DNA of 64,000 nt, taken from NCBI RefSeq assembly GCF_047663525.1, contig NC_092603.1:413501-477500 (forward strand), given 5' to 3'. Origin of the DNA: Anas platyrhynchos. Lineage: Eukaryota > Chordata > Aves > Anseriformes > Anatidae. Under the pieces are notes generated by a model that worked only from the letters and a program-made list of their open reading frames with translations, searched no databases and was not told where the DNA came from. This document shows, in pieces, positions 27,801 to 36,539 of the stretch (position 1 is the stretch's first letter; the number at the start of each line of letters is the position of its first letter). The translations under genes and the position numbers were made by a program.

Positions 27801-30800
27801 GTCCTGGGGGGCACTTTCGGGGGTCCTGCCCCCCCCACACTCCCTTTCCCCCCCCTTTCTTCTCAGGGTCCTGGTGGGGGGCACTTTGGGGGACGTTGGG
27901 AGGGATTTGGGGGGAAATGGGGGGGTCCTGGGGGGGATTTTAGGGGGCTGGGGGAGATTTGGGGGGTCCGGGGGCCTTTTGGGGTCCCTGCCCCCCCCCA
28001 ACCCCCCCTTCCCCCCCCCAGTTCTTCTCGGTGAGGCGTGCGAGGCCTCGGGGTCCCCCCTGCCCGCGGCCGCCCTGGGGGCTCAGCTCGGGGCCCTGCG
28101 GGGGGGGCCCGGGGGGGGTCCTGGGCCTGGGGGCGCTGACGGGGCAGGGACCCCGGAGGGGCTGGGGAGGGCCTACGGGCTGCTCATGAGGGGTAGGGTG
28201 GAGCCTAAGGGGGAGGGGCCTAAAGGGGAGGGGCCTGAAGGGGGAGGGGCCTAAAGGGGGAGGGGCTGGGGGGAGGGGAGGGGCTGGGGGAGGTGGGGAG
28301 GGGGGAAAGGGGGGGAAAGGGGCACTTCCGGGTGTTGGGGTGGGACTTCCGGGGTTAAAAGTGGTACTTCCGGGTGTGGGGGTGGGACTTCCGGGGTTAT
28401 GGGTGGTACTTCCGGGTGTGGGGGTGGGACTTCCGGGGTTATGGGTGGGACTTCCGGGGTTAAGGGTGGGATTTCCTGAATTTGGGGTGGGACTTCCGGT
28501 GGTTGGGGGAGGTTCTTCCGGGGTTGTGGGTGGGATTTCCGGTTTAGGGTGGGACTTCCGGTATTGGGGGCGGGACTTCCGGGGTTATGGGTGGGACTTC
28601 CGGGGTGTTTGGGCTCGAGGGGGGGTTTGCTGTTTAGGGGGGCTGGACTTCCTGTTTGGGGTCTTTGGGGATGGCACTTCCTGTTTGGGGGAGGGAGTTT
28701 GGGGTCGGACTTCCTGTCTGGAAGGGGTGAGCTTCCGGGTTGTGGGGGGCGGGACTTCCTGTCTGTAGGCCTCTTGGGGGCGGGACTTCCTGTTTCTGGC
28801 CTGATGGGGTGGAGACTTCCTCTCAGGGGGGCGGGACTTCCTGGTTTTGGGCCAATGGGGCGGAGACTTTTTCTCAGGGGGGCGGGACTTCCTGGCGCAG
28901 ACCGCCTGAACCCTGGGCCTCGATTGGTCAGATCCAGCGCAGCCTCCTGGCCCTGGCGCGTCCGACGTCCTCTGTCATGGCCGCCGGGGGGCGGGGCCCT
29001 GGGGGCGGGGCCGGGCAGGTCCTGCACGGGGGCGGGGCCGGAGCCAACGGCTGCAACCGCTGGTTCGACAAGGCCCTGCAGGTGGGCGGGGCCTGAGGCC
29101 GGGAGGGGCGGGGCCTGGGCTGGAAGGGGGGAGGGCTCGGGAGGGGTCGGGCTAGGGGCTGGGTGGGGGGGGAGGGCTCGGCTGGGGTTAGGCCTGAGGG
29201 GGCGGGGCTTGGGAGGGGGCGGGGTTAGGCCCTGGGTGGGGGCGGGGCTTCCTAAGGGGGGCGGGGCTTCCTAGGGGCGGGGCTTTGTGAGGGGGTGGGG
29301 CTTCCTGGGGGGCGGGGCTTCGGGGGGGGGCGGGGTTTCCTGGGGGGCGGGGCTTCCTAAGGGGGTGGGGCTTCCTGGTGGGGCGGGGCTTGGTGAGGGG
29401 GGCAGGGTTAGGCCCTGGGTGGGGGCGGGGCTTACTAAGGGGGCGGGGCTTCCTGAGGGGGCGGGCTTCCTAGGGGGGAGGGGCTTCATAAATGGGCGGG
29501 GCTTCCTGAGGGGGCGGGGCTACCCCCGCGGACCCAGGAGTGGGCGGGGCATCAAATATTTGGCCAATGGAGGGGGCGGGCTTCCGGTTTAGGCCCTCTG
29601 AGGGGGCGTGGCTTGATGGGTGGGGGGCGTGGGTGAACCTCCCCCTGCCCGTCCCTCAGCGATCGTGGGGGCGGACGGGGCCTGCGGCCTCCTCTACGAC
29701 CCGGAAGTGATCGACGGCGCCGTGGCCGCCGAAATGGCCGACCACGCCCTGGCCTTCTGGTAACCATGGCAACCGCTGGGGGGAGGGGCTAGTGGAGCAG
29801 GGGCTTCTCAATCTGGCTCCGCCCCCTCCCAGCCTGATGCCCCGCCCCCAAGGAGGCCCCGGCTGCCTGCCCGTGCCCTCCCCCCAGCACCTGCGCTTCA
29901 GCCTCAGCCCCGAGATCGAGCCCGAGGTGCGGCGGGCGTAAACGGCACCTGGACAGGTGGGGGATGGGGGGGTCCTGGGGGTCTTGGGGGGTCCTGGGGG
30001 TCCTTTGGGGGGTCTTGGGGGGCCTGGGGGGTCTAGGAGGGGTCCTGGGGGGGTGCCGGGGTGGTCTGAATAGGGAAGGGGGAGTGATGGGGACCTTGGG
30101 GGTCCTGGGAGGGTTCTGGGGGGTTTGGGGGGGTCTTTTGGGGGGCTTGGGGGGGTTCCTGAGCATTTGGGGCCCCCCCAGCCTGGCGGCGGACGTGGAG
30201 GTTCACTGCTTCACCCACGAGGGCTTCGGTGACGTGGAGCCGGCGCAGGCGGAGGCGCTGGTGCAGGTGGCGCTGGAGGTGGCCTTCTACAGGTGGGGTG
30301 GGGGTACTCGGGGTGGGGGGCGCTGGGGAGGGGCGCCCAGGGGGAGGAGCGAGATTGGGGTGCTGTGGTGGGGACCAATTTGAGGGGGGAACCAAGGGGG
30401 TGGGAAGCTGGGGAGGGGGAGATGGGGGGGGGGAGTTGGGGGGGGGGGGAACCAAGGTGATGGGTGATGGGGTTCAGTTGGGGGGGGGGTAGAGAATGGG
30501 GGAGGGGTTGGGTGAGGTGGGGGGAACCAATTAGAGGGGAGCCATGGGGGGGGGGGTATAATTAGGGGGGGAACCAAGTATGGGGGGAACCAATGTGTAA
30601 GGTGCCAGTTGTGGGGGACACAAATGAGGTGGACTCGGGGGGAACCTATTAAAGGGGGGACATGGGGGGGTACCAATTCGGGGGGACACAATTAGAGGAG
30701 GAACCCATTAGGGGGGTACCAATTGGGGGGGAACCAATTAGGGGGAACCAATGTGTGGGTGCGAGTTTGGGGGGGACACAAATGCGGTGGACTCGGGGCG

Positions 30801-33800
30801 GGACCTATTAGAGGGGAGGACCCGGGGGGGGACCCAATTAGGGGGGATCCAATTAGGGGGGGACCCAATTAGGGGAGGAACCAATAATGGGGGGAACCAT
30901 TTATGTGCGGAACCAGCGGGCGGGGCCCCATTTCCGGTGGGACCCCCCTGCGGAGGGTCCCTTTTGGGTGCTGGGGGGCCCCAACGGGGGGTGGGACCAC
31001 CCGGAAGTGGGGGTGCTGAGTGCGGGGGGAGCCATTTTGGGGCGGAACCGGCGGGGGGAACCTTTTTGGGGGAACCGAGGTCGGGGCCTGGTTCCCGCAG
31101 GGTCCACGGGACGCTGAGCGCCTTGCGCCCGCAGGCCCCGCCCCTCCGGCCCCGCCCCCTGCCCCACCCCCACCTGGTGCTGCCCCCGGGGCCGCTCTGC
31201 CTGCGCCTGGCACGGGCCGCGCAGCGCCCCGGGACCAAGGTGGGCGGGGCTCTGGGGGAGGGGCGGGGCTTAAAGGGGGCGGGGCTTAAAGGGGGAGGGG
31301 CTTGGGGAGAGGGGCGGGGCCTAAGGGGGGCGGGGCTTCAAGGGGGCTCTCAGGGGGCGGGTCTGAGGGGCGGGGCTTAAAGGGGGTTTGAATAGGCGGG
31401 GCCTAAGGGAGGCGGGGCTTGGAATAGGGGGGCCGGGGCCTAGGGCGGGGATTAAGAGAAGGGGGCGGGGCTAGGGGGCGGGGCTTGGGGAGGGGAGGGG
31501 CCTGGGGGGCGGGGCTTGGGATATGGGGCCTAATGGGGCGGGGCTTACTAGATGGGCGGGGCCTAGGGGGGATTGGGAGAGGGGCGGGGCTCAGGGGGCG
31601 GGGCTTAGGAGGGGCGGGCCTAGGGAGCGGGGCTTGGGAGAGGGAGGGGGCTTTAGGGGGCGGGGCTTAGTAAGGGGGAGGGGCCTAAGGGGCGGGGCTT
31701 CTTGGTGGGGCTTCAGGGGGAGGGATTTGGAAGGGGAGGGGCTTAAGGGTGGGGTCTAGGGGGCGGGGCTTAGAAAGGGGAGGGGTTTGAAAGGGGCGGG
31801 GCCTAAGGGGGGCGGGGCTTGGGAGAGGGCGGGGCCTCAGGGGGGTGGGGCTTAGTAAGGGGAGGGGCCTGAAGGGTGGGGGCCTTGGGGTGGTCTTCAG
31901 GGGGAGGGGTTTGGAAGGGGAGGGCTTCAGGGGTGGGGGTCTAGGGGGCGGGGGCTGAGGGGGAGGGGATCTGGGGGGGGGGCTTCCGAGTTGGGGGGGT
32001 TGGGGGCGGGAGCTTCCTGTCTTATGGGGGCGGGACTTCCTGTTTATGCATATTTGGGGGGCGGGGCTTCCTGGGGGTGGGCGGGGTCCTGGTGACTAGA
32101 TCGGGGCAGCCCCAGGCCCTCCTCTCCCTGCTGGGGGCGGCGGCGGCGGCGAGCGGCAGCGGGCGGACGAGGTGAGCCCCCTCTCCCCCCCCCCCGTTGC
32201 CATGGCGACCGATGACGTCATCACCATGGCGACCGATGACGTCATCACCATGGCGACCGATGACATCATCACCATGGCGACCGATGACGTCATCGCCATG
32301 GCAACCGGTGACGTCATCGCCATGGCAACCCTATGGGGCCCCCATTATGAGCCCCTATGGGTTGCTATGGTCGCGGCCGCCATGGTGACCCCGTTGCCAT
32401 GGTGACCAATGACGTCATCGCCATGGCGACCGATGAAGTCATCACCATGGCAACCGTAACCGATGACATCATCGCCATGGCAACCGGTGACGTCATCGCC
32501 ATGGCAACCCTATGGGGGCCCTCATATAGGCCCCTATGGGTCGCTACTGGGGCCGCGGTTGCCATGGCTACCCCGTTGCCATGGCGACCGATGACGTCAT
32601 CGCCATGGCAACCGATGACGTCATCGCCATGGCAACCGATGACGTCATCCCCATGGCAACCACTGAGCCCCCCCCCCATGGGGTTCCCACAGGCCCTGAT
32701 GGGTCGCTATGGGGCCATGGTTGCTATGGGGCCACGGTTGCTATGGGGACACGGTCGCCATGGTGACCCCGTTGCCATGGTGACCCCGTTGCCATGGTGA
32801 CCCCGTTGCCATGGCGACAGGTGGCGGCGGGGACAGGGGGCCGAGTAGGCACCCTGAGGGCCCTGGGCCTGGCGGCCGTGGGGCTGGAGCCGCTGCCGGA
32901 GCTGTTCCGGGACCCCGGCTACGCCCGGGCGACGCACTTCCGCCTCTGCACCCTGCAGGTAGCCCAAAAGAAGGATTTCAACCCAAAAATCGCACGGGGG
33001 TGATGTGGAGGGAGGTGAAAGGAGAGGGATTTGGGGTTGTAACAGCGTTAAATGTGGCAACGTAGACAAGCACTAATGTGGCCCAAAGTGGCAGAAAATG
33101 ACACAAATGTGGCCCAAAGCGACACAAAGTGACAGAAAATTGGACCTAAATAGAACAAATGTGGCCCAAAGTGGCAGAAAATGACACAAATTTGGCCCTA
33201 AATAGCACAAATGTGGCCCAAAGTGACACAAAAAGACAGGAATTTGGATGTAAAAACGACCAAAATTTTACCCTGTATAGCACAAATGTGGCCCTAAAAA
33301 GCACCAATATGGCCCAAAGTAACACAAAATGACAGAAATTTGGCCCTAAATAGCACAAATGCAGCCCAAAGTGACACGAAATGACAGGAATTTGGTTCTA
33401 AATAGCACAAACGTGGCCCAGAGTGACACAAAATGACAGAAATTTGGACCTAAATGACAGAAATATGGCCCAAAGTGACACAAAATGACACAAATTTGGC
33501 CCTAAATAGCATAAATGTGGCCCAAAGTGACACAAAATGACAGGAATTTGGACCTAAGTAGCACAAATGTGGCCCAAAGTGACACAAAATGACAGGAATT
33601 TGGACCTAAGTAGCACAAATGTGGCCCAAAGTGGCAGAAAATGTCAGAAAATTGGACCTAAATGACACAAATGTGGCCCAAAGTGACACAAAATGACACA
33701 AATTTGGCCTTAAATAGGACAAACGTGGCCCAAAGTGACACAAAATGACAGGAATTTGGACCTAAGTAGCACAAATGTGGCCCAAAGAGACACAAAATGT

Positions 33801-35694
33801 CAGAAATTTGGACCTAAATGACAGAAATATGGCCCAAAGTGACACAAAATGACACAAATTTGGCCTTAAATAGCACAAATGTGGCCCAAAGTGACACAAA
33901 ATGACAGGAATTTGGTCTGAAATAGCATGAATGTGGCCTAAAGTGACACAAAGTGACAGAAATTTGGACCTAAATAGCACAAATGTGGCCTAAAGTGACA
34001 CAAAATTACACAAATTTGGCCCTAAATAGGACAAATGTGGCCCGAAGTGACACCAAATGACAGGAATTTGGTTCTAAATAGCATAAATGTAGCCCAATGT
34101 GACACAAAGTGACAGGAATTTGGACCTAAAATGACAGAAATGTGGCCCAAAGTGACTCAAAATGACAGGAATTCGAAATGAAATGACAAAAATTTGGCCC
34201 GAAGACCCAATGTGGCCCAAAGTGACACAAAGTGACAGAAATTTGGTTCAAATAGCACAAATGTGGCCCAAAGTAGCACAAATGTGGTCCAAAGTGACAC
34301 GAAATGACAGGAATTTGGTTCTCGGTGACAAAATTTTGTTCAGAAATATGGTTTATGGGTATTTGAGGTCAGTTTGGGGCTATTTGGGGGTCATTTTCTG
34401 GGGGTTTGGGGGGATACTTGGGCTCAGTTTAATGTTATTTGGGGTCAGTTTGGGGGTATTTGGGGTCAGTTTAGTGATATTTAGGGTCAATTTCTGGGTA
34501 TTTGGGGGCTTTTTGGTGATATTTGGGGCCTTTTGCTGATATTTGGGGTCAGTTTGGGGCTATTTGGGGCCACTTTGGGGCTATTTGGGGTCACTTTTCG
34601 TATATTTGGGGTCATTTTGGGGCTATTTGGGGTCAATTTATGGATATTTGGGGTCACTTTATGGATATTTGGGTCATTTTGGGGCCATTTGGGGTCATTT
34701 TGGGGCTATTTGGGGTCACTTTATGTATATTTGGGGTCATTTTGGGGCTATTTGGGATCACTTTGGGGCTATTTGGGGTCACTTTGGGGCTATTTAGAGT
34801 CATTTTGGGGCTATTTGGGGTCACTTTATGGATATTTGGGGTCATTTTGGGGCTATTTGGGGTCATTTTGGGGCTATTTGGGGTCACTTTATGTATATTT
34901 GGGATCACTTTGGGGCTATTTGGGGTCACTTTATGTATATTTGGGGTCATTTGGGGCTATTTGGGGTCACTTTATGGATATTTGGGGTCACTGGGGCTAT
35001 TTGGGGTCACTTTATGTATATTTGGGGTTATTTTGGGGCTATTTGGGGTCATTTGGGGCTATTTGGGGTCTCTTTATGTATATTTGGGGTCACTTTGGGG
35101 CTATTTGGGGCCACTTTGGGGCTATTTGGGGTCTTTTTGGGGCTATTTGGGGTCACTTTATGGATATTTGGGGTCATTTTGGGGCCATTTGGGGTCATTT
35201 TGGGGCTATTTAGGGCCACTTTGGGGCTATTTGGGGTCTTTTTGGGGCTATTTGGGGTCAGTTTATGGATATTTGGGATCACTTTGGGGCTATTTGGGGT
35301 CACTTTATGTATATTTGGGGTCATTTTGGGGCCATTTGGGGCCATTTCGGGGCTATTTGGGGTCACTTTGGCCATTCGGTGCCAGTGGGGGGGTTGCTGG
35401 TGTGGGGGGTCCATTTGGGGCGCATTCTCCCTTTTTGAGGATTTTTCCCCCCCCAGGTGCACTCCCGCGAGCCCTGCTGGCCGCTGCGGGGGCCGCTGGT
35501 GCCCGACGGCTACGGGGTGGGAGTGGTACTCGCCCTCCCCCGGGACCCCCCGGGGACCCCCCCGGCCCCTGTCATTGACCGCCTTCGCCTGCTGCGGCCA
35601 GACCGGGGCCGCGCTGCTGGGGGGGCCCTCAGGGGGGCCCTCGATACCCTGGGGGGCTCCTGCGCCGGACGGACCCCTGCCCGGCCCCCCCTGA
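24809..35694 (+). CDS. Carnitine O-acetyltransferase-like protein (CRAT family)
   Basis: CRAT-family enzymes move acyl groups between CoA and carnitine in mitochondria and peroxisomes. Thirteen exons with GT/AG borders are proposed: 24809-24870, 25605-25798, 26181-26282, 26526-26580, 27364-27492, 28022-28192, 28901-29081, 29660-29759, 29833-29956, 30182-30292, 31101-31239, 32116-32171, 32821-32958, with a final exon at 35457-35694 (the first is tentative). Landmarks in family order: GQLRFAAQFVAGILDYRAMV, CRVPGPQQD, FITVIRM, GQVLHGGG, NGCNRWFDKALQ, GADGACGLLY, HLRFSLSPEIEPEV, EALVQVALEVAFYR, LGLAAVGLEPLPELF, THFRLCTLQ and GPLVPDGYGV. Frame breaks occur in many exons, often in C/G runs. The catalytic YEH reads YDP, and the ATYESAS..R segment is not recognisable. 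So this is a diverged paralog, pseudoenzyme or decaying gene. A poly(A) signal lies at 36481. Confidence 0.82.
24871..25600. repeat. G-rich short repeats, CRAT-like intron 1
   Basis: Mixed units GGGGGTCATAATTGGGG, GGTTAATTGGGGTG and GGGGTCCCAATTACTCGG. No exon is seen. Confidence 0.8.
25605..25798 (+). CDS. CRAT-like exon 2: N-terminal choline/carnitine acyltransferase segment
   Basis: Reads WPALGATLGRYAGALRALLG, then in other frames LLQAFGAPGG and VGTRLQERLRGGLT. This follows the family pattern LP.LPVPPL..SL..YL..L, then ...F...GGVG.RLQ..L. At least two one-base shifts are needed. Confidence 0.75.
25805..26165. repeat. G-rich repeat (GGGGGGATTTGGGGG), CRAT-like intron
   Basis: Units of GGGGGATTTGGGGGG and GGGGTTGGGGGG. 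Nothing else is seen. Confidence 0.8.
26181..26282 (+). CDS. CRAT-like exon 3: PLPVHGSAG...LPPQHWEQPGGQLR
   Basis: RLPLPVHGSAG and VLPPQHWEQPGGQLR (frames differ) match family QPVVIYSSPGVMLP.Q.F....GQLR. It ends with CG, joined to the next exon to make Arg. Confidence 0.82.
26285..26515. repeat. GGGAGGCACTGG repeat, CRAT-like intron
   Basis: About 20 units of 11-14 bp (GGGAGGGACT, GGGAGGCACT). Confidence 0.85.
26526..26580 (+). CDS. CRAT-like exon 4: FAAQFVAGILDYRAMV
   Basis: A clean match to family FAAKLIEGVLDFKVMI. One open frame, good acceptor (TTTCCCGCAG) and donor. Confidence 0.88.
26585..27350. repeat. GGGTCCCTGGGGGTCTCTATG minisatellite, CRAT-like intron
   Basis: Units of about 20 bp built from GGGGTCCCTATGG and GGGTCTCTGGGG. 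A block near 26,950-27,030 recurs near 27,200-27,290. Confidence 0.87.
27364..27492 (+). CDS. CRAT-like exon 5: CRVPGPQQD ... FITVIRM
   Basis: EPWVRAVFGGCRVPGPQQDG matches family YYQILSSCRVPGPKQD. FITVIRM matches HITVVHN after a shift within a long C run. Confidence 0.85.
27493..28020. repeat. G-rich repeat with a decoy acceptor, CRAT-like intron
   Basis: GGGGGGATTTGGGGGTCCTG units. At 27,826-27,868 a pyrimidine tract ending CTTTCTTCTCAG resembles a rearranged copy of the real acceptor and exon start at 28,000-28,030 (CCCCCAGTTCTTCTCGG). Confidence 0.7.
28022..28192 (+). CDS. CRAT-like exon 6: variable middle, LGRAYGLLMR
   Basis: Contains FFSV, then SPLPAAALGAQLGALRG, LGLGALTGQG and EGLGRAYGLLMR in mixed frames, following family QFFELDVY...PLTADQI..QL..I..........VG.LT...R..WA.AY..LI. 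Confidence 0.72.
28193..28890. repeat. Array of ACTTCCGG (ETS) motifs, CRAT-like intron
   Basis: From 28,320 to 28,890 there are about 25 copies of GGGACTTCCGG or GGGACTTCCTG, about 25-35 bp apart. ACTTCCGG is the complement of the classical ETS site CCGGAAGT. 28,193-28,320 is GGGGAGGGGCCTAAAG repeats. Confidence 0.85.
28901..29081 (+). CDS. CRAT-like exon 7: GQVLHGGG...NRWFDKALQ
   Basis: Reads IQRSLLALARPTSSVMAAGG, then GAGQVLHGGGAGANGCNRWF and DKALQ. HGGG and NRWFDK are hallmarks of carnitine/choline acyltransferases. This is the strongest single piece of evidence for the family. Confidence 0.92.
29085..29640. repeat. GGGGCGGGGCTTCCT repeat, CRAT-like intron
   Basis: Units of about 20 bp with GGGGCGGGGCTT (GC box), CpG-containing. 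No exon is seen. Confidence 0.85.
29660..29759 (+). CDS. CRAT-like exon 8: GADGACGLLYDPEVIDG, catalytic region
   Basis: AIVGADGACGLLYDPEVIDG is followed by AVAAEMADHALAF. The family reads IVAEDGSCGLVYEHAAAEG, with the catalytic His in YEH. Here that place reads Pro. The junction with exon 7 is also one base out of phase. Confidence 0.88.
29833..29956 (+). CDS. CRAT-like exon 9: HLRFSLSPEIEPEVRRA
   Basis: GCLPVPSPQHLRFSLSPEIE matches family PMVPLPMPKKLRFNITPEI. A TAA appears at 29941 in the first frame. One base further on, KRHLDR continues the expected helix. Confidence 0.85.
30182..30292 (+). CDS. CRAT-like exon 10: EALVQVALEVAFYR
   Basis: SLAADVEVHCFTHEGFGDVE and PAQAEALVQVALEVAFYR match family LDITVMVFHHFGKDF and SPDAFIQMALQLAYYR. 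One open frame. Confidence 0.9.
30293..31095. repeat. GGGGGGAACCAATTAG repeat, CRAT-like intron
   Basis: Units of GGGGGGAACCAATTAGG / GGGGACACAAATG. An area near 30,590-30,660 recurs near 30,740-30,830. 30,900-31,095 is less repetitive but shows no family match. Confidence 0.82.
31101..31239 (+). CDS. CRAT-like exon 11 (weak): RVHGTLSALRPQ...
   Basis: Position and borders fit, and VHGTLSA loosely resembles family IYGQACATYES. The substrate-binding STS-type segment is not recognisable, so divergence or misassignment is possible. Confidence 0.5.
31240..32110. repeat. GGGGCGGGGCTTAGG repeat, CRAT-like intron
   Basis: About 45 GC-box units (GGGGCGGGGCTTA, GGGAGGGGCCTAAGG). It ends with a few GGGACTTCCTG units. 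Confidence 0.85.
32116..32171 (+). CDS. CRAT-like exon 12: short Ala/Gly-rich exon
   Basis: ALLSLLGAAAAASGSGRT or, in another frame, ERQRADE joining exon 13. Family here: LL..AV.AH..YT..A..GE. Supported mainly by borders and by continuity with exon 13. Confidence 0.6.
32190..32820. promoter_or_regulatory. Array of alternating CRE and X-box motifs, CRAT-like intron
   Basis: A 24-bp unit, GATGACGTCATC then GCCATGGCAACC, repeats through this intron. TGACGTCA occurs nine times (32213, 32237, 32285, 32309, 32410, 32488, 32592, 32616, 32640). Between them lie CCATGGCAACC or CCATGGCGACC, RFX-type half-sites. GTTGCCATGG runs fill 32,760-32,815. The composite GGCAACCGATGACGTCATC closely resembles the X1-X2 arrangement of MHC class II promoters (from memory). 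Binding is inferred, not shown. Confidence 0.8.
32821..32958 (+). CDS. CRAT-like exon 13: LGLAAVGLEPLPELF...THFRLCTLQ
   Basis: TLRALGLAAVGLEPLPELFR, then DPGYARATHFRLCTLQ, matches family HLLGLKLQAIEDLVSMPDIF...Y..AMHF.LSTSQ. Its acceptor AG is the end of the upstream CRE/X-box array (GTTGCCATGGCGACAG). Confidence 0.9.
32960..34345. repeat. GTGGCCCAAAGTGACACAAA minisatellite, CRAT-like intron
   Basis: About 25 units of 45-60 bp: ATGTGGCCCAAAGTGACAC, AAAATGACAGGAATTTGG, ACCTAAATAGCACAA. It is much less GC-rich than its surroundings. Confidence 0.9.
34346..35395. repeat. TATTTGGGGTCATTTTGGGG minisatellite, CRAT-like intron
   Basis: About 40 units of 25-30 bp: GGGGCTATTTGGGGTCACTT and TATGTATATTTGGGGTC. 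It ends shortly before the last exon. Confidence 0.9.
35457..35694 (+). CDS. CRAT-like last exon: GPLVPDGYGV and C-terminus
   Basis: VHSREPCWPLRGPLVPDGYG matches family VPAKTDCVMFFGPVVPDGYG. Later TAFACCGQTGAALL in another frame fits FSLSAYNSCAETNAARL. The likely stop is TGA at 35692-35694. Confidence 0.88.
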
Positions 35695-36480
35695 CCCCCC
35701 CAAAAAAATTCCTGGACACCCCCAAAAAATTCCTGGACACACCCAAAAAAAATTCCTGGACACCCCCAAAAACTTCCCGGAGCCCACCCAAATTCCTGGA
35801 AGCCCCCCCAAAAAATTCTGCCCCCCCCCCACAAAATTCTGGACCCCCCCCCAAAATTCCAGGAGCCCCCAAAAAATTCCAGACCCCCTCAAAAAAATCT
35901 GGAACCCCCCCAAAAATTCTGGCCCCCCCCACAAAATTCCAGGACCCCCCCAAAAATTCTCGACCCCCCATAAAAGATTCCTGGAACTCTCCCACAAATC
36001 CTGGAACCCTCTAAAATTCTGGAGCCCCCCAAAAATTCTGGAAGCCCCCCAAAAAATTCTGGAACCCCCCCCAACAATCCTGGACACCTCCAAATTTTTA
36101 AACACTCCCCCCCCAAAAAAATCTGGACACCCCCAAAAATTCTGGACACCCCCAAAAATACTGGAATTCCCCCCAAATTTCTGGACACCCCCCAAAAAAT
36201 CTGGCCTCTCCCCCACCTTTTCCGCCCCCCTCCCCATTTTCTGGACCCCCCCCCAAATTTCTTCCTGACCCCCCCTTAATTTCCAAGCCCCCCCCCGAAA
36301 ATTTCGGCCACCCCCAAAATTTTCCTGCCCCCCCCCTTTACCCCCCAAACTCCTGCTCCCCTCCCCATTCCCTGCCCCCCCCTTGCCCTTCAGCCCCCCC
36401 CCATCACGGGACCAGCCCCCCGGGGCCCCCCTAGTGCCTATTTTGGGCCCAGCCGCCCCTTTTTCGGGGTCACCGCCTTG
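35695..36480. repeat. CRAT-like 3'UTR, CCCCCAAAAATTCTGGA repeats
   Basis: About 25 units of 20-30 bp up to 36,330, then a C-rich unique tail with the poly(A) signal. Confidence 0.8.
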
Positions 36481-36486
36481 AATAAA
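36481..36486 (+). terminator. Poly(A) signal of the CRAT-like gene
   Basis: AATAAA in CTTGAATAAAAACTCC, about 790 bp after the proposed stop, at the right edge of the UTR repeat. Confidence 0.75.
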
Positions 36487-36539
36487 AACTCCACGAAGCG
36501 CCTCCCACCCCCCGGGTCAGTGCGGCGACGAATCCAGGC

